From: Actinomyces radicidentis
GTDB lineage: Bacteria > Actinomycetota > Actinomycetes > Actinomycetales > Actinomycetaceae
Direction of reading: 5' to 3'
Length of the DNA: 64,000 bases
Assembly: GCF_001553565.1 (NCBI RefSeq)
Contig: NZ_CP014228.1
Location: 2,170,001-2,234,000 of the forward strand
Shown here: in pieces, positions 7,351-16,158 of the stretch
Layout of the letters: each line of letters starts with the position of its first letter
Position numbering within the stretch: the stretch's first letter is position 1
Program-made: the position numbers and the translations under genes
The notes under the pieces: model-generated
Databases searched by the model: none
What the model saw: the letters and a program-made list of their open reading frames with translations, nothing else
What the model was told of the DNA's origin: nothing

Positions 7351-8857
7351 TGATGGTGGCAGCGTCACGAAGGCTGCGCTGTTCGCCATGGACGGCACCC
7401 TCGTCGCGATGAAGGGTGGTCCCGCCGTCCAGATGATCTCGCCAGGGCCCGGCCAGACGGAGCGCGACATGGAGTCCCTCTGGCGAGCCAACGTGGAGGC
7501 CATCCGGAGCGTCATCGCAGAGTCCGGCGTCAGTCCGGACGACATCGCCGCCGTCTCCGCGACAGGGCACGGGAACGGCCTCTACCTCGTGGACGCCGAG
7601 GGCGACCCGACGTTCGGAGCCGTCATCTCTACGGATGAGCGCGCTGAGGCCCGTGTGTCCCAGTGGGTCTCTGATCCGGGGTTCGAGAGCGAGATCCTCC
7701 CGAGGACCGCCCAGTCGCTGTGGCCCGGTCAGCCGCCCGCGCTGCTGGCGTGGATCAAGAGCGAGCGCCCCGAGGTACTTGAGAGGACGCGCTGGGCCCT
7801 CCTGGCCTCAGGCTTCGTCCGCATGCGTCTGACAGGCGAGGCGACCGTGAACCTCTCCGACGTCTCGGGCACCAGCCTGTTCAACGTGGGGGAGCGACGG
7901 TACGACCGGACGATCCTCGACTTCTTCGGGATCCCGGAGCTCGCGGAAAAGCTCCCTCGCGTGGTCGGTGCGACCGAGCTCGCCGGCCGCGTCACGCGCA
8001 GAGCCGCCGAGGAGACCGGCCTCCGCGAGGGAACCCCCGTCGCCGGCGGAGTCTTCGACATCGCGGCGTCCGCGCTGGCATCGGGACTGGTCACCAAGAA
8101 CCGGCTCGCCGTCGTGACCGGGACGTGGTCCATCAACGAGTTCGTCTCCGATGAGCCGGTCATCGACAAGGACCTGTTCATGACCTCGATCTACCCGACG
8201 GAGCACGCCTGGCTGGTGACCGAGGGATCCCCGACGTCGGCGGGCGCCTTCGAGTGGTTTATCAACGCGGTGCTCGCTCCTGCAGCACGGCTCGGGGGCG
8301 GTAACGTCGACGACCGCGGCCGCCTGTACGACGCCGTGGACGAGCTCGTGTTCTCCCAGGAGGTTGAGAACGGAGACGTGCCCGTCTACCTCCCGTTCGT
8401 CTTCGGCACCTCCAAGCACCCGATGACCCGTGGTGCGTGGACGCGGCTCGTGTCTGACAGCGGGCTCGGGGCGATCATCCGCTCGGTCTACGAGGGCGTG
8501 GTCTTCTCACACATGGAGCACATCGCGCAGCTCGAGAAGTACGCGGTCCTTCCGCAGGAGGCGATCTTCACTGGTGGGATCGCCAACAGCGCAAGGTGGA
8601 CTCAGCTGTTCGCCGACGCCTCCCAACGTCAGCTCCACGTGACCCAGGTCAAGGAGGCGGGTGCTCTCGGCACGGCCATGGCAGGGGCGGTCCTCGCGGG
8701 CGAGTACGGGAGCATCGACGAGGCGGCAGCCGCGATGCACCCGGGCTATCGCGTCGTGGACCCCGACCCGACGAAGGCAACGAGGTACGCCGAGCGGTTC
8801 GGCGCCTGGAAGGCCGCCGTTAGCCGTCTCGAGGGAGGTCACGGCGATGACCGCTAA
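7328..8857 (+). CDS. FGGY-family carbohydrate kinase (LyxK-like)
   Basis: The protein (509 aa) is an FGGY sugar kinase with both actin-like ATPase domains. The N-terminal phosphate motif is LGIDDGGSVTKA. Segments such as VAGGVFDIAASALASGL, EGSPTSAGAFEWF and YEGVVFSHMEHI recall L-xylulose kinase LyxK; the C-terminal TGGIANSARWTQLFAD and GALGTAMAGAV are the adenosine motifs. It probably phosphorylates a pentulose or tetrulose made by the operon's dehydrogenases. The start is ATG 7328 (MKYILGIDDGG), with GGAG at 7316-7319; a GTG at 7319 is less likely. It overlaps the next gene by 11 nt. Confidence 0.85.
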   Translation: MKYILGIDDGGSVTKAALFAMDGTLVAMKGGPAVQMISPGPGQTERDMESLWRANVEAIRSVIAESGVSPDDIAAVSATGHGNGLYLVDAEGDPTFGAVISTDERAEARVSQWVSDPGFESEILPRTAQSLWPGQPPALLAWIKSERPEVLERTRWALLASGFVRMRLTGEATVNLSDVSGTSLFNVGERRYDRTILDFFGIPELAEKLPRVVGATELAGRVTRRAAEETGLREGTPVAGGVFDIAASALASGLVTKNRLAVVTGTWSINEFVSDEPVIDKDLFMTSIYPTEHAWLVTEGSPTSAGAFEWFINAVLAPAARLGGGNVDDRGRLYDAVDELVFSQEVENGDVPVYLPFVFGTSKHPMTRGAWTRLVSDSGLGAIIRSVYEGVVFSHMEHIAQLEKYAVLPQEAIFTGGIANSARWTQLFADASQRQLHVTQVKEAGALGTAMAGAVLAGEYGSIDEAAAAMHPGYRVVDPDPTKATRYAERFGAWKAAVSRLEGGHGDDR

Positions 8858-9596
8858 TGAGGGCTTCCGCGGACGCCGCGCGCTCGTCACCGGGGGAGCG
8901 ACGGGACTCGGACTGGCGGTCAGCCGCGCGCTGCTCGCCGGCGGGGCCGAGGTCGCCGCTACGTATCGACCCGGCGGTCACACTGAGGGGATCGAGGCGC
9001 TGGTGGCCAAGTACGGCGACCGCGTGCACCCCTGCCAGTGCGATCTCGCGGACTCAGGCTCCGTCGACCGGGCGTTCGACGAGGCGGCAGGCGCCATGTC
9101 GGGCGTCGACCTCCTGGTCAACAACGCAGGGATCTGGCTCAGCAACCCGTTCGAAGACATCGCGGTGAGGGACTGGGACCGGACCTTTGCCGTCAACGTC
9201 CGCGCCCCCTTCATCCTGTGCCAACGATTCATCCGGCAGGGAGTGCCCGGAAAGATCGTCAACGTAACCTCGCAGGCGGCCTTTCACGGTTCGACGAGCG
9301 GGCACGCGGACTATGCGGCGTCGAAGGCCGCACTCGTGACGATGACGATCTCGCTGGCGCGCGAGGTGGCGCGCAAGGGCGTGAATGCCAACTGCGTAGC
9401 CGTTGGAATGATGCGGAGCAACATGGTCAGGGAGGCACTCGAGAAGAACGAGGAGTCGTACCTGGCGAGAATCCCGAAGGGACGTGTCGCGGAATCCGAG
9501 GACATCACGGGCACCGTGCTGTTCCTGCTGGGACCGGACAGTGACTACATCACCGGGGCGACGATCGACGCCACCGGGGGAATGCTGATGAGGTGA
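8847..9596 (+). CDS. SDR-family oxidoreductase
   Basis: This short-chain dehydrogenase (249 aa) has the Rossmann motif TGGATGLG near residue 16, NNAG at about residue 90, and the catalytic Ser-Tyr-Lys set in VNVTSQAAFHGS...YAASKAAL. It ends with the normal SDR tail DYITGATIDATGGMLM. The start is ATG 8847 after GGGAGG (8833-8838). In context it probably oxidises a polyol to a ketose, or reduces a keto-sugar, ahead of the FGGY kinase. Substrate is not readable from sequence. Confidence 0.85.
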   Translation: MTANEGFRGRRALVTGGATGLGLAVSRALLAGGAEVAATYRPGGHTEGIEALVAKYGDRVHPCQCDLADSGSVDRAFDEAAGAMSGVDLLVNNAGIWLSNPFEDIAVRDWDRTFAVNVRAPFILCQRFIRQGVPGKIVNVTSQAAFHGSTSGHADYAASKAALVTMTISLAREVARKGVNANCVAVGMMRSNMVREALEKNEESYLARIPKGRVAESEDITGTVLFLLGPDSDYITGATIDATGGMLMR

Positions 9597-9602
9597 CATA
9601 AA

Positions 9603-10607
9603 ATGAAGATTCTGGCGATCGCGGACGGTTTCATTCCCGCGGACTACATCCTGGAGGGTTTCAAGGGGCATCCCGAGATGTCCGACGAGCTCGAGGTCCG
9701 TACCTGGGTCCACGAGTCAATCGAGGCCCTGCAGGCTGACAACCTCGCCGTCGAGCATGGCGGGCCGGAGTCCGTCGAGGTGCCGGCCGAGCTGTTCGAG
9801 GGCGTCGAGGACGTTGAGGTCATCGTCACCCAGTTCTGCCCCGTTCCGCGGAGCATCCTGGAACGCGCGGTGCGTCTTCGCGCCGTCGGAGTGATGCGAG
9901 GCGGCGCTGAGAACGTCGATGTCGATGCCGCTGCGGAGCGCGGCGTCAAGGTGCTCAACACGCCCGGACGCAACGCCGAGGCGGTGGCCGAGTTCACTCT
10001 CGGACTGATGCTCACTGAGATGCGCAACATCTCGCGGTCCGAGGCGCGCCTTCGCAAGGGGAGCTGGGATCGCGACTTTCCCGATGCCGCTGCCATCCCT
10101 GAGATCGAGGGCAAGACTGTGGGCGTCATCGGGTACGGCCAGATCGGGCGCCGGGTCTCGCGGTTCGTGCGCGCCATGGGGGCCTCGGTCCTCGCGTACG
10201 ACCCGTGGGCGACGGAGGTTGAGGATGGTGTGGAGCTTTTGGGGGACCTCCTCGACCTTGCGAGCCGGAGTGACATCGTGACGATCCACGCCCGGCTGAC
10301 GGCGGAGACGCACCACCTGGTCTCGAAGGAGGTGCTCGCGGCCATGCGGCCGGGCGCGTTCCTCATCAACTCGGCGCGTTCCGGGCTGGTGGATGAGCAG
10401 GCGCTCCTCGAGGCGTTGCGCTCCCGCTCGATCATGGGGGCCGCGATCGACACCTTCGACCATGAGCCGCTGCCCCTCGATAGTGGCTTTCAGGATCTGG
10501 AGAACGTGACCATCACTGGTCACCTCGCCGGCTCGACGGTCGATGCGTTCAAGAAGACGCCCAGTCTGTTGGCGGACCGGATTGTGCGAGAGCTCGCGGG
10601 GAGGTGA
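9603..10607 (+). CDS. D-isomer-specific 2-hydroxyacid dehydrogenase
   Basis: The protein (334 aa) is an NAD-dependent 2-hydroxyacid dehydrogenase. The dinucleotide fold is marked by GVIGYGQIGRRVSRF. Catalytic residues appear as Arg in NSARSGLVDE, Glu in DTFDHEPLP and His in TGHLAGST. It lies 6 nt after the SDR gene and 7 nt before the PTS gene, so it is in the same transcript. It may act on a sugar-acid or on a 2-keto acid made by the aldolase. Precise substrate unknown. Confidence 0.8.
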   Translation: MKILAIADGFIPADYILEGFKGHPEMSDELEVRTWVHESIEALQADNLAVEHGGPESVEVPAELFEGVEDVEVIVTQFCPVPRSILERAVRLRAVGVMRGGAENVDVDAAAERGVKVLNTPGRNAEAVAEFTLGLMLTEMRNISRSEARLRKGSWDRDFPDAAAIPEIEGKTVGVIGYGQIGRRVSRFVRAMGASVLAYDPWATEVEDGVELLGDLLDLASRSDIVTIHARLTAETHHLVSKEVLAAMRPGAFLINSARSGLVDEQALLEALRSRSIMGAAIDTFDHEPLPLDSGFQDLENVTITGHLAGSTVDAFKKTPSLLADRIVRELAGR

Positions 10608-10614
10608 GATACCC

Positions 10615-11871
10615 ATGAGCGTTATTAACGCGGTCGTGGGCCTTGGGGCTCCCGTCATGATGCCGATCCTCTTCCTCGTCATGGGGCTGGTTTTCGGACT
10701 TGGATTTGGGAAGTCGTTCAAAGCAGGAATGCTCGTTGGTATTGGGTTCGTTGGAGTGAGCCTGGTAATCAACTACCTTCTCGACGCGCTGGGCTCGGCG
10801 ACTCAGGCGATGGTTGACCGGCTGGGTCTTCATCTGACTGTGCTCGATGTGGGATGGGGTACTGCGTCGACAATTGGGTGGGGGTCTCCGCTTGTTCCGG
10901 TCGTGGTCGTCACCCTGCTCGTGGTGAACGCTTTACTTCTTGTCGTAGGTCTCACCAAGACGATTGATATTGACATTTTCAACTATTGGATCTTTCTGCT
11001 TGTGGGGGCCGTCGCCTATGCTGCGAGCGGACGTTTCTGGATCGGCGTCGCCGCTTGTGTCATTGCTTTCGTCCTCTCGCTCGTCGTCGGTGACCTCATC
11101 GCACCATTCGTTCAGAAGCAGTACGACCTGCGTGGCATCTCCTTTCCGCACTTCACATGTCTAAACTTCGTGCCTATCGGCATCGTCGTCAATTGGGCTG
11201 TCGAGCACACGCCTGGTTTGCGCAAGGTCGATATCAATCCGGAAAAGATTGCGAAGCGCTTCGGAGTGCTCGGTGACCCGATTGTCATCGGACTCTTGCT
11301 CGGCCTCCTCATGGGGATGGGTGGTGGTATCGGTGTGGACGACACTGTTCTTCTCGGAGTTAAGGTGGCGGCCTCGATGTACATCCTTCCCAAGATGATC
11401 GATATTCTCGTCGAGGGACTGACGACCGTCCGTGATGGTGCTGAGATTCGCCTCAAGAAGTGGTTCCCGAATCGCGAGTTCTACTTCGGAATGGATACGG
11501 CGCTCCTTATTGGCGAGCCTGCCGTCCTCGCCACGGGCGTACTCCTAATCCCGATCGCTCTGGTGTTGGCGTTCATCCTCCCCGGGAACAAGGTGTTGCC
11601 CTTTGTGGATCTGCCGTCACTCATGTTCCTCATGGCGCTGGTGACGCCCTTCTGCAAGCGCAATATGTTCCGCATGCTCCTAACCGGCACCGTGGCGCTT
11701 GTTCTGATCATGTACGCCGGCTCCGACCTAGGTGTGTGGTTCGCGCAGTCGGCGGGACAGTCGGGGATTGAAGTTCCCAGCGGTACACCGGAGATCACGA
11801 ATCTCGTGGGTGGCGCTACCACACCCGTCGGCTGGCTCCTGATCCGCCTCGCGGCAATCTTCGGAGCTTGA
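10615..11871 (+). CDS. GatC-type PTS IIC membrane component
   Basis: The protein (418 aa) is a polytopic membrane protein of the galactitol (GatC/SgcC) PTS IIC family, with roughly ten or more hydrophobic helices. Family segments include VINAVVGLGAPVMMPILF at the start, the KTIDIDIFNYWIF loop, GDPIVIGLLLGLLMG, and TPFCKRNMFRML near the end. No IIA or IIB gene is present, which is unusual since IIC normally receives phosphate through IIB. It may use distant IIA/IIB proteins or act as a facilitator, which would explain why the operon has a kinase. Codon use is clearly more A/T-rich than in neighbours such as the antiporters. Confidence 0.85.
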   Translation: MSVINAVVGLGAPVMMPILFLVMGLVFGLGFGKSFKAGMLVGIGFVGVSLVINYLLDALGSATQAMVDRLGLHLTVLDVGWGTASTIGWGSPLVPVVVVTLLVVNALLLVVGLTKTIDIDIFNYWIFLLVGAVAYAASGRFWIGVAACVIAFVLSLVVGDLIAPFVQKQYDLRGISFPHFTCLNFVPIGIVVNWAVEHTPGLRKVDINPEKIAKRFGVLGDPIVIGLLLGLLMGMGGGIGVDDTVLLGVKVAASMYILPKMIDILVEGLTTVRDGAEIRLKKWFPNREFYFGMDTALLIGEPAVLATGVLLIPIALVLAFILPGNKVLPFVDLPSLMFLMALVTPFCKRNMFRMLLTGTVALVLIMYAGSDLGVWFAQSAGQSGIEVPSGTPEITNLVGGATTPVGWLLIRLAAIFGA

Positions 11872-11894
11872 TCTCGGCTCTCGAGAGTGAGTAC

Positions 11895-11928
11895 CCGCCC
11901 CGCCGTCGGCCCCCCGACGGCGGGGCGG
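11895..11928 (+). terminator. Terminator after the catabolic operon
   Basis: A perfect 15-bp stem, CCGCCCCGCCGTCGG (11895-11909) and CCGACGGCGGGGCGG (11914-11928), with a CCCC loop, lies 24 bp after the PTS gene. Its 3' part shares cccgacggcggggcggcgc with the terminator at 5618-5653 on the other side of the operon. Confidence 0.65.
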
Positions 11929-12001
11929 CGCCGTGCTCAGGCCGGCCGGCGCTCGCGGGCACCGACGCCACCCGCGCCGTCGCACTGGCTAACCTGGACG
12001 C

Positions 12002-13990
12002 GTGGAGACCCTCGTCATCGCGGTGCTCGGCCTGCTCGTCATCGCCGCCTGCAACCAGCTCGCGCCCAAGGTCGGCGTCGCCTCGCCGCTCATCCTCCTG
12101 GCGGTCGGCGTCCTCGTCGGCTTCCTGCCCTGGGTCGGCACCGTCGACGTCGACCCCGACATCATCCTCGAGGTCCTCCTTCCGCCCCTCCTCTTCGGCG
12201 CCGCCGTCGGCATGCCCGTCATGGACTTCCGACGCGAGCTGCGCAGCGTCGCCGGCCTCGCCATCGGCCTCGTCGTCGTCTCCGCCCTCGCCATCGGCTT
12301 CGTCGTCCACGCCCTCGTCCCGGTGGTCTCCCTCGCGTGGGCGATCGCGCTCGGCGCCGTGCTCAGCCCCACCGACGCCGTCGCCGTCTCCATCGCTCGC
12401 GGGGCCGGCGTCAATCACCGCATCATCACGATCCTCGAGGGCGAGGGACTCTTCAACGACGCGACCGCGCTCGTGCTCCTCTCCGCCGCCGTCTCGGCCG
12501 GACAGGCCGGGGGAGAGGGGGTCACCGCCTGGGGCGTGGCCGGGGAGTTCGTCCTCGCCCTCGGCGTCGCCGTCGTCATCGGCCTCGTCGTCGGCGAGCT
12601 CGGTGTCCGCGTGCGCGGCCGCATCACCGACCCCGCCGCGGACACCGTCTTCTCCTTCGTCATGCCCTTCCTCGCCTCGGTGCCCGCGGAGCACCTCGGC
12701 GGGTCCGGCCTCGTCGCCGCGGTCGTCGCCGGGCTCGTCGTCTCGCGCCGCCGCGTCTCCGTCATGGGCGCCCAGAACCGGCGCTTCGCCCAGCAGAACT
12801 GGAAGACCGTCGAGCTCGTCCTCGAGGGCGGCATCTTCCTGTTCATGGGGCTGCAGGCCTACGGGATCTACCACGAGGTCGACGTCCTGCCCGACGGGCC
12901 CGGCGTCGGCCGCGCCGTCCTCGTCTCCGTCGTCGCCGGGGCGCTCACCGTCCTCGTGCGGGCCCTCTTCGTCGCGCCCCTGCTGGCCTGGCTGGCCTCG
13001 GCCCGACGCCGCAACGCGCGCCGCGTCTCTCAGGGAACCGAGCGCCTCACCCAGTTCGAGGAGCGCCTCTCCCACGCCTGCGACGTCGACGACGAGATGC
13101 TCGCCGCCCGCAACCTCACCCAGGCCGACTGGGAGCGCGCCCTGGACCGCTGGCGCCACCGCCTCGACCGCAGCCACCGCAAGCACGCCCGCGTCTCCAA
13201 CGACCTCGCCTACTGGACCCAGACCCCGCTCGGCCCCCGCGAGGGCGCGGTCATCGTCTGGGCCGGGATGCGCGGAGCCGTGACCCTCGCCGCCGCCCAG
13301 ACCCTCCCGCTCACGGCGCCGATGCGGCCCCTCCTCCTGCTCGTCGCCCTGCTCGTGGCCGGCGGCTCCCTCGTCATCCAGGGCCTCACGCTCATCCCGC
13401 TCATCGCCCGGGTGAAGCCGCAGACCGCCGACCCGGCCGAGGAGGTCGCGGAGCAGAAGCGCCTCCTCAAGCTCCTCGGCCACGCCGTCAAGGACACCGC
13501 GCTGGCCCGCGCGATGCAGGAGCAGTACGAGGCCGGCAACACCGCCACGCGCGACGCCGGCCGCTCCCTCTCGCTCATCGGCCGCACCGGCATGGCGCAG
13601 CAGCGGGCGCGGCGCAGCGGGGCCGACGACGCCGCCGTCCAGGAGCCGCTCGCCCTGACGGCCGGTCCCATCAGAACGGCCCCGGTCGACGACCGTCCTG
13701 CCGTCGCCGCCGGGGACGCCTCAGGCGCCGATGCCGCCCCTGCCCCGGTCCTCTCCGCCGACCCGTCGGTCGAGGACGACCGCGTCATCGGCGCCGACGA
13801 GCTCGAGCAGGCCGAGCAGTCCATCGAGCCCCTGACCCGTGAGCAGGTCCGCGACCTCGCCATCGAGGCGATCCACACGCAGCGCGACGCCCTCGTCGAG
13901 GCCCGCGACGAGGGACTCTTCCACTCCTCGACCCTCGAGCTCGCCCTCGAGCGCCTCGACGCCGAGGAGATCATGCTGTCGGGGCACTGA
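12002..13990 (+). CDS. CPA1-family Na+/H+ antiporter, copy 1
   Basis: The protein (662 aa) is a monovalent cation/proton antiporter of the NhaP/NHE type. About 12 membrane helices span residues 1-330. Ion-path motifs are visible: SPTDAVAVS and EGEGLFNDATALVLL, the latter holding the Asn-Asp pair. A cytoplasmic insert (DDEMLAARNLTQ...) interrupts before the last membrane segments, and a long C-terminal tail ends in helices with QRDALVEARDEGLFHSSTLE. Start is GTG 12002; a -10 hexamer TAACCT (11990-11995) lies 6 nt before it and there is no ribosome site, so the mRNA is probably leaderless. Confidence 0.85.
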   Translation: METLVIAVLGLLVIAACNQLAPKVGVASPLILLAVGVLVGFLPWVGTVDVDPDIILEVLLPPLLFGAAVGMPVMDFRRELRSVAGLAIGLVVVSALAIGFVVHALVPVVSLAWAIALGAVLSPTDAVAVSIARGAGVNHRIITILEGEGLFNDATALVLLSAAVSAGQAGGEGVTAWGVAGEFVLALGVAVVIGLVVGELGVRVRGRITDPAADTVFSFVMPFLASVPAEHLGGSGLVAAVVAGLVVSRRRVSVMGAQNRRFAQQNWKTVELVLEGGIFLFMGLQAYGIYHEVDVLPDGPGVGRAVLVSVVAGALTVLVRALFVAPLLAWLASARRRNARRVSQGTERLTQFEERLSHACDVDDEMLAARNLTQADWERALDRWRHRLDRSHRKHARVSNDLAYWTQTPLGPREGAVIVWAGMRGAVTLAAAQTLPLTAPMRPLLLLVALLVAGGSLVIQGLTLIPLIARVKPQTADPAEEVAEQKRLLKLLGHAVKDTALARAMQEQYEAGNTATRDAGRSLSLIGRTGMAQQRARRSGADDAAVQEPLALTAGPIRTAPVDDRPAVAAGDASGADAAPAPVLSADPSVEDDRVIGADELEQAEQSIEPLTREQVRDLAIEAIHTQRDALVEARDEGLFHSSTLELALERLDAEEIMLSGH

Positions 13991-14032
13991 GCCCACCTCG
14001 CGCCCCGGCACCGGCGCGCCTAGGGTGAGCGG

Positions 14033-16024
14033 GTGCAGACCCTCGTCTTCGCGGTCGCCGGGATCCTGGCCGTCGTCGCCTCGAACCAGCTCGCGCCGTG
14101 CGTCGGCGTCGCCTCGCCGCTCCTCCTCCTGGCCCTCGGGATCGCCGCCGGCCTCACCCCGTGGGGGAGCGGTCTCACGGTCGACCCCGAGGTCATCCTC
14201 GAGGTCGTCCTTCCGGCGCTCCTCTTCTCCACCGCAGCCTCGCTGCCCGTCATGGACTTCCGGCGGGAGGTCGTCGCCGTATCAGGGCTCGCGATCGGCC
14301 TCGTCCTGGCCACCGCCGTCCTCCTCGGCCTCGTCCTCGACGCCCTCGTCCCCGCCCTCACCCTGCCGTGGGCGATCGCGCTCGCGGCCGTCATCAGCCC
14401 CACCGACGCCGTCGCGGTCTCGATCGCGCGGGGCTCGGGCGTCGGCCGCCGCGTCATCACGGTCCTCGAGGGCGAGGGCCTGTTCAACGACGCCACCGCG
14501 CTCGTGCTCCTCTCCAGCGCGACGACGGCGGGCCTCGCCCACGACGCCGGCGAGCTCAGCCCCGCGAGCCTCCTGCCCGACTTCCTCCTCGCGCTGCTCG
14601 TCGCCGTCGTCATCGGCTGGGCCGTCGGGGAGCTCGCCGTCCGCGCCCGCTCCCGCGTCCTGCGCGCCCCGATGGACACGGCCCTGACCTTCACCGTCCC
14701 CTTCCTCGCCTCCGTGCCCGCCGAGCACCTCGGCGGATCGGGGCTCGTGGCCGCGGTCGTCGCAGGCCTCGTCATGTCCTACCGGGGGCCGCGGCTCCTC
14801 CCGCCCTCCTACCGGCAGGCCGGGGACCGCAACTGGCAGACGATCGAGCTCCTGCTGGAGGGCCTCGTCTTCCTCACCATGGGCGTCCAGGCCCACGGGA
14901 TCCTCATCGAGGTCGAGCACGAAGGGCTCGGGGCGGGCACGGCCGCGCTCGTCGCCGTGGTCGCCGCCGTCGTCACCATCGCCGTGCGGGCGGTCTTCGT
15001 CGCGGGCCTCATCCCCGGGCTCCGCCTCGTCGGCCGCGGACGCCGGCGCCGTCACGCGGTCCACGCCGACTCCGTCGCCCGGATGGAGGAGCGGCTGGCG
15101 GCGCTCTCCTCCGACGCCCCGGAGGACGCCGAGGGCGCTGAGGGCGCCGACGGCGGCGAGGCTCCCGAGGAACCCGCCGCCCCGACAGACGGGGAGGAGC
15201 CCGCGCCCGCGCACGCCGCCACGGAGCCGGCCGGTGCGACCGGCACGGATCCGCTGGGACGGGACCTGCGCCGCGAGCGGCGCCGCAAGCGCAGGCTGGG
15301 CGCCGACCTGGAGTACTTCCGCAACGAGCCGCTGCGGTGGCGCGAGGGCACCGTCATCGTCTGGGCGGGCATGAGGGGCGCCATCACCCTGGCCGCCGCG
15401 CAGACCCTCCCGACCGCGACGCCGGAGCGCCCCTTCCTCATGCTGGTCGCCCTCGTCGTCGCCGCGGGCTCGCTCACCCTCCAGGGGCTCACGCTCCCGT
15501 GGGTCATCGCCCGCGTGCGCCCCGCCATGGCGTCGTCGGAGACGGACCGCGAGGAGCGCGACCGGCTCGTGCGCCTGCTCGCCTCCGCCGCCAAGTCGAC
15601 GGCGCTGTCCGACGCCATCGCCGAGCACGCCTCCGACGAGGACGGCCCGCAGCGCGTCACGGGCGTCATGACCGGCTGGTCCACCGTCGGGCGCGTCCTG
15701 CACCACCACCACGGGGTCGGGGACCCCGCCGAGGCGGCTGAGGCGACCCTCGCGGAACCGGGATCCTCGGGCCACGACGCCGCCGCCGAGCAGACGGTCG
15801 ACGAGGAGCTGGAGGCCGATCGCGAGGCCGCGCGCTCCGGGTCCGGGAAGGCGGCCGGAGCCCTCGACGCCGCACACGTGCGCGAGCTCGCGATCGACGC
15901 GATCCGGGAGCAGCGCGACGCGATCCTCGACGCCCGCGACGAGGGCGTGTTCTCCTCGGACACGCTCGCCTACGCCCTGGCGCGCCTCGACGCCGAGCAG
16001 ATCATGCTCGAGACGCACCGCTGA
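14033..16024 (+). CDS. CPA1-family Na+/H+ antiporter, copy 2
   Basis: This tandem paralog (663 aa) of the preceding antiporter has the same motifs (SPTDAVAVS, EGEGLFNDATALVLL, VPAEHLGGSGLVAAVVAGLV) and a C-terminal tail ending QRDAILDARDEGVFSSDTL. The cytoplasmic insert is longer and Glu/Ala-rich (EDAEGAEGADGGEAPEEP). It starts 42 nt after copy 1 at GTG 14033, 6 nt after a TAGGGT -10 hexamer (14021-14026), so it seems to have its own leaderless promoter. Confidence 0.85.
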   Translation: MQTLVFAVAGILAVVASNQLAPCVGVASPLLLLALGIAAGLTPWGSGLTVDPEVILEVVLPALLFSTAASLPVMDFRREVVAVSGLAIGLVLATAVLLGLVLDALVPALTLPWAIALAAVISPTDAVAVSIARGSGVGRRVITVLEGEGLFNDATALVLLSSATTAGLAHDAGELSPASLLPDFLLALLVAVVIGWAVGELAVRARSRVLRAPMDTALTFTVPFLASVPAEHLGGSGLVAAVVAGLVMSYRGPRLLPPSYRQAGDRNWQTIELLLEGLVFLTMGVQAHGILIEVEHEGLGAGTAALVAVVAAVVTIAVRAVFVAGLIPGLRLVGRGRRRRHAVHADSVARMEERLAALSSDAPEDAEGAEGADGGEAPEEPAAPTDGEEPAPAHAATEPAGATGTDPLGRDLRRERRRKRRLGADLEYFRNEPLRWREGTVIVWAGMRGAITLAAAQTLPTATPERPFLMLVALVVAAGSLTLQGLTLPWVIARVRPAMASSETDREERDRLVRLLASAAKSTALSDAIAEHASDEDGPQRVTGVMTGWSTVGRVLHHHHGVGDPAEAAEATLAEPGSSGHDAAAEQTVDEELEADREAARSGSGKAAGALDAAHVRELAIDAIREQRDAILDARDEGVFSSDTLAYALARLDAEQIMLETHR

Positions 16025-16158
16025 GCGGGGCGGCCGCCGGCACCCGGAACGGCGCCCCTGGCCGGCGTGGCGTCCCGGCGGCTCGACGGGCCACGGACGG
16101 GCCGCCAGCACCCGGACCGGCGCCCGCCGCGTGCACCGCCGCCCGTAGACTCCCGGCC

